The notes under the pieces are model-generated. The model ran no database searches and was not told where the DNA came from. It worked only from the letters and a program-made list of their open reading frames with translations. From the NCBI GenBank assembly GCA_034521465.1, contig JAXHMN010000016.1, positions 1 to 64,000 on the forward strand: DNA of 64,000 bases. Reading direction: 5' to 3'. Every line of letters starts with the position of its first letter. Position 1 is the first letter of the stretch. Made by a program: the position numbers and the translations under genes. Source of the stretch: SURF-28 sp034521465. Lineage in GTDB: Bacteria > Bacteroidota > Ignavibacteria > Ignavibacteriales > Melioribacteraceae. This document shows positions 41,899 through 52,854 of this stretch, piece after piece.

Positions 41899-42847
41899 AT
41901 AAAGTATTTGACGTAATTGTAGTAGGTGAACTTAATGTCGATTTAATACTTAATCAAATTGAATCGTTCCCTGAAATAGGCAAGAGAAATATTAGCTCAA
42001 TCAATGACGCTTACATTAGGTAGTTCATCTGCAACTTTTGCAAGTAATCTTTCATCACTTGCGCTCAAGTCTCATTTATCGGAAAGATAGGCGAGGGAGA
42101 TTCATTCGGGCAGTTGATTATGGATAAGTCTTACTGATAAGAAAGTAGATACTTCCATGATTCTTAAATCAAAAAAACTAAACTCAGGTGCAACAATAGT
42201 TTTTGAATTACAATGAAGACCGTGCCAATGTAACCTATCAAGGTGCGATGAACGACCTCACAATTTCCGATATTAGTCCGGAAGACCTAAATAAAGCAAA
42301 ACATCTCCACTTCTCTTCTTACTACTTGCAGCCTGGTATTAGAAAAGATATTGGAAAATTATTCAAGCTTGCAAAAGAAAATGGACTTACTACCTCTTTC
42401 GATATGCAATGGGATCCCGAGGAAAAATGGGAATTAAACTATAAAGAAGTATTACCTCATGTTGATATCTTTTTACCAAACGAAGAAGAGTTAAAAAATT
42501 TAACAGGCACAGATAAAGTTGATAAAGCATTAGAACAACTTAACGATTATGCAAATGTTGTTTGTGTGAAGACGGGAAGCGAAGGTTCGCTGCTTCACAC
42601 AAAGGATGGCAATACTTATAAAAAACCTTTCTTGAACAAAAATGTGATGGATGCAATTGGTGCCGGCGACAGCTTTAATGCAGGTTTCATATTCAAATTT
42701 ATTGAAGGTGCAGATCTAAGCGTGTGTCAAGAATTTGGAAATCTAATGGGTGCTGTTAACACAACTGAAGCAGGTGGAACAACTGTTTTTAAGAGTTATG
42801 ATCATGTACTTGAAATAGCCAAAACTAAATTTGGCTATTCTGAATAA
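41895..42847 (+). CDS. PfkB-family sugar kinase, frame-broken
   Basis: A ribokinase-like kinase of about 310 residues. The start MNKVFDVIVVGELNVDLILN and SFPEIGKRN are the first PfkB elements, then LGSSSATFASNLSSLAL, GKIGEGDSFG-type text and VTYQGAMNDL; the second signature VMDAIGAGDSFNAGFIFKFI with the catalytic Asp is near the C-terminus. Frame changes are near 42000, 42070, 42100-42140 and 42205. In this operon it most likely phosphorylates tagatose-6-phosphate to tagatose-1,6-bisphosphate (the step before the aldolase), although a sugar kinase acting first is also possible. Start ATG overlaps the permease stop (ATGA). Confidence 0.87.
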
Positions 42848-42848
42848 A

Positions 42849-43665
42849 ATGAATCTCAAAGAAAATATTCACAGATAGTAAAAGTAAATGAAGCAATTAT
42901 CGCTGCGAACTTTTACAATTTGGAAACATTAAAAGCTTTATTACTTGCTGCAAACGAAAAAAACTCTCCAATTATTCTACAACTTTCCGAAAGTTCAATT
43001 AATTATATAGGCTTAAAAACAGTCGCTAATATGGCGAAAACCGCACTTAAGGAATATGATGTTGAAGGCTGGCTGCATTTGGATCATGAAATTCATTTGA
43101 GTTAGTTCAAAAATGTTTAGATGCCGGTTTTGATTCGGTTATGATTGACGGAAGTGAACTAAGCTTTAATAAGAATATTGAACTTACAAACCAAGTTGTA
43201 AAACTGGCAGAAAGCTATGATGTTCCTGTTGAAGCAGAACTTGGTTACATAGCAAAATTAGGCCAAGAACATGACGCTAAAGATAAATATACTAAAGCTG
43301 AAGAAGCAGAATTATTTGTTAAAAATACAAAGGTGGACGCACTAGCGATAGCAATTGGAACTGCCCATGGTTTTTATAAAGAAACTCCAAAATTAGATTT
43401 TGATAGAATTGCAGAAATTAGAAAAATGATTCCTAATACTGTCCTCGTTTTACATGGATCAACAGGAATTAATCATTCAGAATTGAAGAAAGCAATAAGT
43501 CTTGGTATAAATAAAATAAATGTTGCTACAGAGTTTAAGAACTTGTTTATAAAATCCTTGAAGGAAACATTGAACTCAACCAATAATATAGATTTAAGGC
43601 AAACTTTTCCTAAAGCAATTGATGATGTGCTAAGAATTAGCAAAAAGAAAATTAGAATTGACTGA
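42849..43665 (+). CDS. kbaY: KbaY/GatY-type class II tagatose-bisphosphate aldolase, frame-broken
   Basis: Zinc-dependent aldolase cleaving tagatose-1,6-bisphosphate to dihydroxyacetone phosphate and glyceraldehyde-3-phosphate. About 272 residues. Motifs: GWLHLDHG (zinc His and catalytic Asp; the frame breaks just after at 43095), DAGFDSVMIDGSELSFNKNI, VEAELGYI, IAIGTAHGFYK with a zinc His, LVLHGSTGI and KINVATEF, the substrate loop. Frame changes lie near 42870 and 43095. It starts one base after the kinase stop. Together with kbaZ the pair forms the aldolase of the aga/gat/kba type; no other tagatose aldolase is in the window. Confidence 0.88.
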
Positions 43666-43680
43666 AAAATAAAGAGAAAG

Positions 43681-44156
43681 ATGGTTAATCACAAATTAAA
43701 AATCATTTTTATACCAGCAATATTATTATTAATGGGGTTTACTCTGTTTGCTTACTGAAAACTGGACTCATAAAGAAGAGTTGGTGGATATCCTCTTTCT
43801 ATTGAAAAGGTTGATCCAATTATTGCAAATGCACAGTCATCAATGTTTTCGGTATCGAAAGACGATAACGATATCACTGGAAGATATGCCAGCTTTTTAG
43901 ATCCTGCCGAAAAATTAGAAGCTATAAAGAAAGTAACAGACGCAGCTCATGCTGTTGGTAACTATACAGTTGTTTGTATAGCTGGACTCGAATGCATAAT
44001 TGAAAATGGAAATGGAAAAGATTACAGCGGCACTTTGTAAATCGCAAAAAAATTGGTTTTCCTGTCATTCAAATGGGTTTTTATCCCGAGCATTTTAGGG
44101 TGAATGCAGAATTAAATAATTGGTTATTAAAGTATCTAATAATATCGGAGGATATA
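43681..44156 (+). pseudogene. N-terminal fragment of a secreted glycoside-hydrolase-like protein
   Basis: Good ribosome site (AAAGAGAAAG) and signal peptide (IIFIPAILLLMGFTLFA) from the ATG at 43681, then text VDPIIANAQSSMFSVSKDD, ITGRYASFLDPAEKLEAIKK, DAAHAVGNYTVVCIAGLECI up to 44040 and a weaker GFPVIQMGFYPEHFR after a frame change. The DPAEKLEAIKK...DAAHAVGNYTVV region resembles the N-terminus of secreted GH-like TIM-barrel proteins, which are several hundred residues long, whereas only about 150 residues precede the TonB-receptor ATG at 44157. It is read as a truncated gene; a deletion or an assembly join near 44050-44150 is possible. Confidence 0.5.
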
Positions 44157-46813
44157 ATGAAGAGAGAAATGGAAAGATTTCAACAGTATTTATTATTGAT
44201 ATCTCTTCTAGCTATTTTTTTTCAGCACAATGTCTTGTACGCTGCACCAGCAGGAAAAATCGCCGGCAAAGTAATAGATGCGGAGACTAGAGAGCCTCTA
44301 GAGGAGCAAATGTTGTACTCGTTGGCTCTTCAATGGGGCTGCAACTGATTTTGAAGGTGATTACTATATTATTAATGTTCGACCAGGAACTATGAATTGA
44401 AAGTATCAATGGTGGGGTATGGTAGTAAAGTTATAACTAATGTTGAAGTAAATACTGATAGAACTACTAATCTTGATATTGAATTAGTTGCCTCGTCGGT
44501 ATCAATAGATGATATTATTGTTGTTGCTGAAAAGCCTGTTATAAGAAAGACTTAACGTCAAGCATTGTTGAGGTTGATGCCAGACAAATTGAAGTAAGAC
44601 TGACCCACACTAATGTGCAGACCATGTTGAAACAGCAGCGGGGTGTAATCATTGCACAAAATCAACTCGGGAAAGCTGGTAATTTTTATTTCAATACTCC
44701 CTCGGATGGTCTGCATATTAGGGCGGAAGAGAAAACGAAACATTATTTACTCTTGATGGAATGACAATTACTGATCCTGTATGGGGTGGCTCAGAATTTA
44801 TACAGGAATTCTTCGGGTGGTTATATTGATGAATTAAAGCACCTTAAGCCGGTACATTCAATGCAGAATACGGTGGTGCTATGTCCGTGTGGTCAACGTT
44901 GTTACTGAAGACGGATCAGATGAAAAGTATCACGGCACACTGAATGTTTATACTGATAGATTTGGGATAGATGTATATGACCAAAAAACTTTTGAAGGTG
45001 TTGTCAGCTTGGGTGGTCCCGTACCGTTGATTGACGGTTTAACCTTCATGGTTTATGGTGAAAGAAAAGCCAGTGACGGTTACTTATATGGTTATAACTA
45101 TCCTAATTGGTCTGATTCGAAAGGATTAGATATTGATCCGGTAAGCAAACTACCTGCCGGTGAACCGACGGAAGTTTCAATGGATAAGTCAGAATATTCG
45201 AACGCCTCGGCAAAATTAAAATGGCAACTTGCTTCTACAATTAAATTATCGGCATTTGTTGGGTATTCAGAATTTAAAGGGATTATTACGAGCATAGCTA
45301 TAGATACTTCCAAGCTGGGATGCCTCATCATGATCTCTGAAGATTTACTTGTTAACTTAAATTTCACCCATACCTTAAGTTCGAGTACATATTATACATT
45401 GACTTTTGGAAGCCAATCCCGTGATCGCTTTTTAGGATCATTTGAAGACTTAGCTAAATATGATGTGAATACTGAAAGATCTGACCCTAATAATTTTGTT
45501 TATTCGGGTGAAAACTGGCAGCATCAAACCGAAGAGTCTGGAGTTAAAAGCATAAAGGCGGTTTTTGTCAGTCAGGTAAAATAAAGGCAATCTAATAAAA
45601 ATCGGTGGTCAATACCGTGGGATTAATGTCAAGTTCCAGGATTTCAATCCAAGTGGCGCACCTTATGATTATTATCAGAATTACGATTATGATCCTGTTG
45701 AGTTTTCAGCATTCATTCAAGATAAAATGGAATTTTCTGATATCGGATTAATTATAAATCTAGGTGTGAGGTTCGACTCTGGATGTTAAAGCGCCTTATC
45801 TTACAGCATCTTGTCAATTCGAATGATTTGAAATTGGCAGATGCAGATGTTAAATCTGCAGTCTCACCTCGATTCGGAGTATCATATCCAATTTCCGACG
45901 TAGCTGCTTTCCACTTTGCTTACGGACACTTCTATCAAATGTCAGGTTATAATCTTGTTTATCAAGGACATCGTTATTTAACCGACCCAAACGATTCTCA
46001 ATGGATAATTATCCTGATAGAAGAGGAAAGTTCTATCGTCCGCTTACAGAAGAATGGTGGTTCTTCATGCCTAATACTTAACATGGAGCCGGAAAAAACA
46101 GTTGCTTACGAAGCTGGTGTACAGATAAAATTATCTGATAATATTTCTCTTGATATGACGGCTTTTTATAGAGACATGAGTAACCTAGTCGGTCAAAGAT
46201 TTTTTGCCGAAGCCAACAACGGAAACGGCTTAGTAATAGCCGACAATTATGATTACGGTAATTCGAAAGGTATTGAATTCTCAATGAATAAGAGATTTAG
46301 TAATTTTTTCGGTCTGAATTTAAATTATACATTTACTAATTCACAAATAACCAGTTCAACACCTTGGGCAAAATTACAAATTGATAATCCTACTTATAAA
46401 ACATATACATCCGATTGGGATAAACCACATACAATAAATTTTGATTTGTATGTTAGCATTCCAGGTAACTGGGCACTCAACCTTATCCGGGCATTATCGT
46501 ACAGGATTACCTTATACTCTTTCTTCTAGTTCTGATCCGAATACTGAAAGAGCACCGGACTTTTCACAATTTGATTTTAGGATAGCGAAGACATTTGAAA
46601 TTTGGGGTCTAAGACCTCAACTCTATGTAAACATCTTAAATATATTTGATAGAAAGAATATTTATTCAGTTTATTCCTCAAGCGGTAAGCCTGGATCTAC
46701 CTTTGAATGTTGAAAGAAACCCATTGAATCTATCCAGATATGATGATCCAAGTAACTATGGGCCGGGTAGGGCAGGTTTACATTGGAGCATCAATAAGTT
46801 TTTAAGACTTTAA
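44157..46813 (+). CDS. TonB-dependent receptor (second), many frame breaks
   Basis: About 880 residues. Signal peptide (QQYLLLISLLAIFFQHNVLYA), carboxypeptidase-like domain (KIAGKVIDAETREPLEGAN-type text, GDYYIINVRPGTYELK), linker with IDDIIVVAEKPVIRKDLTSS and plug (IEVRLTHTNVQTMLKQQRGV; GLHIRGG; TLFTLDGMTITDPVWGG; FNAEYGGAMSGVVNVVTEDG), then barrel strands ending GPGRAGLHWSINKFLRL with stop 46811-46813. Frame changes: about 44325, 44390, 44540, 44730, 44815, 44880, 45585, 45780, 46000, 46490 and 46700. It begins a block with a T9SS surface protein and a PorV-like protein, which suggests a joint outer-membrane system. No SusD gene follows, unlike a classic Sus pair. Ligand unknown. Confidence 0.87.
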
Positions 46814-46868
46814 TATGGAAACACTTTTAAAAAGTAATTTTATAGAATGATTTGAAGGAGGTAAATAA

Positions 46869-48956
46869 ATGAAAAAATATTACTGTAATAAGAAAATTTT
46901 GACTCCTTTTTTAGTAGCCATTTTTCTTATTGTCGTGCCCGAATTTTTTGCCCAAGATAATGCTATTAGAAGGAACACTTTTAATATCAATAAAATTGGC
47001 GCAACATTCAGTAACTATGGAACAATTTCGGAAGGGCAGTATGATTACGGGGTAGGTTTTCATCCGGCTTTTGAATGGCCGATAGGAAGCGGAGAAGAAT
47101 ATGGTACGGCAGTAGGATTTCATCTTGGCGGTACAAGTGCAGATCCGGGGGAGTAAACCGCTGATGATTATGGTATTATGCGCACAGTTCAGGAGTATAA
47201 AGATAACTGGCAAAGTTTTCATTGGCACTCCTTATGGTCCCGGACCATATGAAAATGAAGTTCCAACCGATGGGATTTTTGATTTTGAGGACAAGCTACA
47301 AATGCTTCGCTGAGTACTTATCTATCAACTTGGCCTGATTCAAGTAACAGTGACGGAAGATATGGATGGCCTGAAACTTATCCCAACACCGGAGAATCAG
47401 TAATGCTTGATGATGACGGTTGGCCTGGTTGGGGACCAAACGGCAAAAGAATTGCTCACCAAGAAAGCTTTGCTGTAGCTTATATTAAGAAAAAGGTAGT
47501 GAAAGCAGATGGCTAAAGCTCGTGTAGTTTTCAGGGCGCAGCTTTTTCAGGTAGACTTTACGAAAATTATATTTTCTGGAGATATGAATTTACAAACATA
47601 GGTACTGAACCTATTACAGATACATATGCCGGTATGCGTATGGATTTTGCTCATGTTCATAATCAAGGCAATACTTCTCCGGGAAATTCAAGCATATGAT
47701 GCCGAAAGACAGATGGCATATTCTTATAATCCTACCGGTTCGTGGGAAACTCAAGCCGGCATACCTGTTGATAAAACGGGATACGCAGGACTTAATGTTT
47801 CTTAAAACACCTAAAGATGATGGTGGCAATGAACTTGGTGTAACAACATTAAGCTGGCAGTTGGCAGACGGTGACGAACCGCATTTTGAGCACGAGTGTT
47901 TATTTATATGACTTAGCTAATTTAGATAGTCCATATGATACTGATGGGGACGGGATTGATGATACACAAGTTGTTGAAGGAATTTCATATCCGTATGGAA
48001 GAACACCTGAAGGTTGGAATCTTTTTGGTACATCAGTAATTAATTCCGGTACCTTTACTCTAGAGCCTGGTGAAACGGATACCTTAACTATAGTAACTGT
48101 TATGGGTCAAAATTTACTTGATATGCAAAGGAATGCAGATCGAGCCACAGCATTATTTAATTCTGGTTTCCAAGTTGCCGAACCACCGGTTCAACCAAAA
48201 GTTACAATGGAGCCGGGTGATAAAGGTAATCACTTTAACTTGGGGTCAGGAAAGTGAAAGCTCTGAAGGATTTGAAGGATATAGAATATATAGAAGTAAA
48301 GATAACGGAGCCTCATGGGGTGATCTTGACAGTAAGCGATGCAACTGGAGTGCCGCAATCATATGTTCCTTATGCACAATTTGATCTTGAAAATGGTATT
48401 ACTGGTCAATCTACACATCCCGATGGTTCATGGTTGTGGCTTGGGGATGATACAGGCATGCCCGAAATAAATGATGAGGGTAAGTATGTTTTCAAAGATA
48501 CTGATGTCTATAATGGGGTTAGCTATAGATACTATATAGCTGCATACAATGTAGGAACGACCGAAATACCTCCAACAGAAAAATTCTCCGGTTACTGATC
48601 CTTCTAAGCCAAATGATAATACCGTTGAAGGCAAACCTCAAGGAGCTGTTGCAACTACTACTCTAAGTGAGATCAAAGTGGTTCCCAACCCTTATGTAGC
48701 GGCAAATATTTTTGAGACAAGTACTTTCGAGAGAGAATTGCATTTACTTCATTTGCCTGCAGACTGTACAATTAGAATATATAACATAGCAGGCGATTTA
48801 ATTATAACTCTAAATCATGACGATGGCACTAGTGAAGAATCATGGAATCTGAGAAGTAGTGCAAATCAAGAGGTATCACCTGGGTTATATGTTTATCATG
48901 TTACCTCCAGAGTTGTTTCAGGCGAGAAGGTTGATAAATTCCTCATCATTAAATAG
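46869..48956 (+). CDS. Large T9SS-sorted surface protein, many frame breaks
   Basis: About 690 residues. Strong ribosome site (GAAGGAGGTAAATAA, 46855-46868) before the ATG at 46869; signal peptide (LTPFLVAIFLIVVPEFFAQ). The middle shows FEWPIGSGEEYGTAVGFHL, YIFWRYEFTNIGTEPITDTY, DTDGDGIDDTQV and EPGETDTLTIVTVMG, then fibronectin-like ESSEGFEGYRIYRSKDNGAS and SYRYYIAAYNVG. The C-terminus SEIKVVPNPYVAAN... RIYNIAGDLI... SPGLYVYHVTS ends KVDKFLIIK, a T9SS-type sorting domain common in FCB bacteria. Frame changes near 47150, 47300, 47515, 47690, 47800, 47880, 48240, 48350 and 48597. Cell-surface or secreted; binding function unknown. Confidence 0.75.
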
Positions 48957-49005
48957 AAAAAGGAATCAATAATAAATTTGAAAATTAAATTTTAACAGGA
49001 GATAA

Positions 49006-50029
49006 ATGATGAGAAAAAAAATACAAGAAATTCTGCTGTTATTTCTTATGATAAGTTTAACGGCATATGCCCAAGAATCCGATCAAGTTGGTACCTCGAT
49101 GGCTAATTTTCTGAAGATTGATGTTGGTTCCAGAGCCTCGGCTTTAGGTGGTGCATTTGTAGCAATGGCAGATGATGCGAGTGCTACTTATTGGAATCCT
49201 GGTGGATTAGTAAATGTGAAAAAGAATGAAGCAATGTTCCAAAGTACAAACTGGGTTGCCGACACAAAAACTTTATTACATGGCTGTTGTAGTTCCTCTC
49301 CAGAAATGGGGTACTATTGGGGCAAGTATCTATAGTTTTAATTCTGGCGATATGGAAGAAACCACAGTAAGCCAACCTGATGGAACAGGCAGGTTGTTTA
49401 ATGCTAGCGACTTTATGCTTGGTATTTCATACGCCCAGGCTTTTACAGAACAATTCTCGGTAGGTTTTACGGTAAAGTATATAAGTGAAAGTTTATCAAG
49501 AAACCGCATCTGCTTATGGCATTTGACATAGGCAGTGTTTTTAAAACAGACATTCTTAATGGTCTTAAGAATAGGAATGACGTTAACTAACCTTGGTGGA
49601 ACGATGAAATTGGAAGGTCCCGACCTCTATGTTAAACATGATATAAACACAGAGGTTACCTACAAACAGATTTGTAGATGCAAGTCTGGGTACACAAGAA
49701 TGGCAATTACCACTTCATTTAGAATAGGTCTTGGAACATATGTTATCAAAAATGAGAAAACGTCACTTTCTGTTGAAGCAGCAATTAATGATTCTCGTGA
49801 TTATACAACAAGATATAATTTAGGAAGTGAATTTATTTTCAATATTGTAGAAAATCAGAGTGTTGCTTTACGATTAGGGTATTTGGGAAATTATGACGAA
49901 GCGGGATTAACAGCGGGTGCTGGCTTTCTTGTTACACTAGGTGGCTTTAACTTTAAATTTGATTATGCTTATGCAGATATGAATAGATTGGGTAACTCAC
50001 AAAGATACACGCTAAGTATTCTTTTTTAA
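49006..50029 (+). CDS. PorV/PorQ-family outer-membrane protein, frame-broken
   Basis: About 335 residues. Signal peptide (IQEILLLFLMISLTAYAQ) and then the family's most conserved block, FLKIDVGSRASALGGAFVAM followed by ADDASATYWNPGGL. The remaining strands (IGASIYSFNSGDMEETTVS, FTVKYISESLSR, SLSVEAAINDSRDYTTRYNL, VALRLGYLGNYDE, FNFKFDYAYADMNRLGNSQR) fit a FadL/PorV-type barrel. Frame changes near 49290, 49515, 49560 and 49675. PorV proteins shuttle or anchor T9SS substrates on the outer membrane, so this copy probably serves the adjacent T9SS-sorted proteins. It starts 50 bp after the surface-protein stop with a ribosome site AGGAG near 48998. Confidence 0.85.
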
Positions 50030-50058
50030 AATCTAGTGAAAATTTATAGGAGTTTATA

Positions 50059-51433
50059 ATGAATAAAACATTTAACAATAAAACAGTAATAATAAGTTTT
50101 GCGATTGGATTATTATTGCTTTTGGGTTGTGAAGATAAAGAATGGCCAACAGATCCGCCTGATCTGACGAGACCCGAAGTTTCATCAACAACTCCAGAAG
50201 ATGGGAGTATAATGAATCCCACAAACCAACCAATCACTGTTACATTTACAGAAGAAATGAATTTAGCCACTATTTCTGAATTAACGGAAATTACAGATGG
50301 TCATGGTAATATTGTTTCCGGGTCTTGGAGTGGTTCAGCCGGGGTTTATGAATTTACACCGCAATCTCCTTTCAGCAAATTATCATTTTATGAGGTTACA
50401 ATGAAAGGAGCCTTTAGCTCTGAAGGAGAATGGTTAGGACCTGGAGTTCGCGATAATAATGGTAATTCTTTAGAATATGAGACGAGTTTTAGTTTTTCTA
50501 CTGAAGGTAATTATGGAAATTCGACTTTCTTTCTGGGTACCGGCAATGATAATGGCGGTATCCTTGCTTATGTTCAAAATCTCAAGTTATCAGAATTAGA
50601 AGGCTTTTCCGGCGAAGGTGTACAAACCCCCGCGATTAATCCTGCCGGAACAGAGTTATTTGTAGCCAGCTCCGATGATAATAAAGTTTATGTTATTGAT
50701 GTTGCATCACACATGCTTACTAACGAAATATCTTTACCGGATGGTATTGAAGGACCTAGAACTCTTTCAGTTTCTCCTAATGGAGCAGAGGTATGGGTTG
50801 CATGTAGAGGATCAATGGATTTGGCGGTTATCAACGCATCTATTAAACAGGTTGATGCTGTTATTTCACTTGCCGAATATGCTGAAGATGTTCATTCAAT
50901 AGCCATCAATCACGCAGGGACAAGAGCATATATTACTACCAACTGGGATCAAGGAGTTATTGTAGTCGATATGCAGAACAGAAGCGTCCTAGAATATATT
51001 GAGGGAGTAGCAACTGTAGAGTCTACTGTAGAATTAGCTGTCACTCCTGACGATTCTAAAATTATTGTTTTCCTTGCTTGGGGCCGAAGAAGAAATTGCA
51101 ATCATTGATGCTGCGACAAATGCAATTACATATATGTCCTTAGGATCAGTGGAGACGGATGGATGTCTCGATGTAGAAGGAGAATTTCTTTACGCTAACG
51201 GAAGATGGAATGGTAATGTATATAAAATAAATATGAATGATATGAGTGTTGTCGCAGAAACAAATATCGGATGGGATATGAAAGGAGTTGCACTCGATTC
51301 TGATGGTGAAGTTGTTTATACAATCGCGCCGGCATATAATGAAGAAGGTGCAATATTAATTTTTACTGAATCCGATCTAACATTTTTAGGTTCAATAACG
51401 GCGGGTAATTATAGACACATAGTTACTCCTTAA
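50059..51433 (+). CDS. Lipoprotein with Ig-like domain and YVTN beta-propeller, one frameshift
   Basis: About 457 residues. Lipobox LLLLLGCEDKE gives a lipoprotein. Residues of about 40-150 are a SbsA-like Ig domain (RPEVSSTTPEDGSIMNPTNQ, ITVTFTEEMNLATISE, GSWSGSAGVYEFTPQ). The rest is a YncE/YVTN-type propeller with regular blades: DNKVYVIDVASHMLTNEISL, PDGIEGPRTLSVSPNGAEVW, DLAVINASIKQVDAVISL, HAGTRAYITTNWDQGVIVVD and, after a frame change near 51080, IAIIDAATNAITYMSLGSVE. It is the fourth gene of the TonB/PorV block. It is surface-facing and probably binds a partner or ligand. Confidence 0.82.
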
Positions 51434-51516
51434 TAATATACGGATACGACCTTAACTGTTGGTGAATCGAAAACTGGGAAAAGTGTTTTCGTATTACAGG
51501 AAAGGACATTTATGCT

Positions 51517-52541
51517 TTGAAAAAATTGAATTCTATACAAGTCTTAATAGGATTAATTGTTACTTCTATTTTACTTAGCTCGTCAATCTGTTTTGGTCAG
51601 ACTAAAGGTGGAAGGTGGATGTTTGAAAATAACGGTAACGATGAAGCCTCATGGGATAATGTTGATAATAACGGTTTACCATCAGGTACAGCTTTATTTT
51701 CCAATGTAGAACCAAAGATCCAAGGAGATTATTATTTGTCTCTTGAAGATTCCGCTAATTACGGAGTTTTCACTGTTGCTGATCAAGAGGAGCTTGATTT
51801 CCTTGATGAAAATTTTGCGGCATCACTATGGATATATCCTGTTGAAAGTTATGATAACCCGCAGCACCTTTTTTTGAAAGGAGATAGATCGGGAAGCGTT
51901 AAGACCAACAATTATGCCCTAAAGACTTGAACAATGAATTCCTGGAATTCATTGTCCAGTTTGAATCGGTGCAAAAAAAGTTGCAAGATCTTCGTTTAAG
52001 GTTAATAAAAATGAATGGATTTTTTTAGGTGTATTCTATGATTATGATAAATCAAAATTATATATGTGGAATAACAACCTATCTGATCCTGTTGATACAT
52101 TAGACTTTGACGCACCTTTATTTCCTAATGACAATAACCTTTATGTCGGTACTTCTGGTGAAAACGGTTTTAAAAGATTTTGGGGTAGAGTTGACGATAT
52201 AAGAATAGGAAATAAAGTATCCGATATTCTAGATGAAATAACAAGTATAGAATTGCCGGATAGCAAAAATCTTCCATTGAATTTTAATTTAACTCAAAAC
52301 TACCCTAATCCTTTTAATCCCGAAACTATAATCAAATTTTCTCTAGAGAAAAAAGGCTTTACCACGCTTTATGTTTATGATTTACTCGGAAGCCAAGTTG
52401 AAGTTTTAAGTAAATGATGAATTAGATAGAGGAGAATACAAGGTAGAATTTAACGGGAGTAATTTACCGTCAGGTATTTATTTCTACAAGTTGCAACAAG
52501 ATAAGTTTTCGCAAGTTAATAAAATGATGTTAATTAAATAA
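51517..52541 (+). CDS. LamG-domain protein with T9SS sorting domain, frame-broken
   Basis: About 340 residues. The start TTG at 51517 fits a ribosome site (GGAAAGGA) about 10 bases upstream; signal peptide (VLIGLIVTSILLSSSICFGQ). LamG/jelly-roll text: GGRWMFENNGNDEASWDNVD, YYLSLEDSANYGVFTVADQ, FAASLWIYPVESYDN, FLGVFYDYDKSKLYMWNNN, FKRFWGRVDDIRIG. The C-terminus contains QNYPNPFNPETIIKFSL and DLLGSQVEVLSK, a type A T9SS sorting domain, finishing SGIYFYKLQQDKFSQVNKM at the stop 52539-52541. Frame changes near 51930, 51995 and 52415. Exported to the surface by T9SS; sugar binding is inferred from the LamG fold. Confidence 0.85.
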
Positions 52542-52854
52542 GACACGAAATTCACGAATTAACACAAAGATCAATTTGCGAGGCTAAAACTTTAAAATCA
52601 AATTTCAGGTGGCAATTTTCGTAACAGTAAATAAAAAAAATGTAAAGACCAACGGTCATTATATGTTTATGAATTCCAAATTTTCCAGATCAAGATGACG
52701 ATAATTATATAGAGCTAAGTTAAGCAAATAGGTCGCGTTTATCAGATTTCCTGTCAAATTTAGTCAAGCTTTATTGTTTGAATGTATTCCTATGAATTAA
52801 GCTTTTGATGATAAAACCGAATTTCCATTTATAAATTGTTAAATAGGAAAATCT
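52542..52854. other. Noncoding gap, nothing identified
   Basis: 313 AT-rich bases with no supported gene, hairpin with T-run or repeat. It separates the T9SS/PorV block from the Tat-exported protein and may hold the latter's promoter. Confidence 0.6.

Noticed and set aside
43681..52541. Classic SusC/SusD pair
   Set aside because: No SusD-type lipoprotein follows either TonB receptor.
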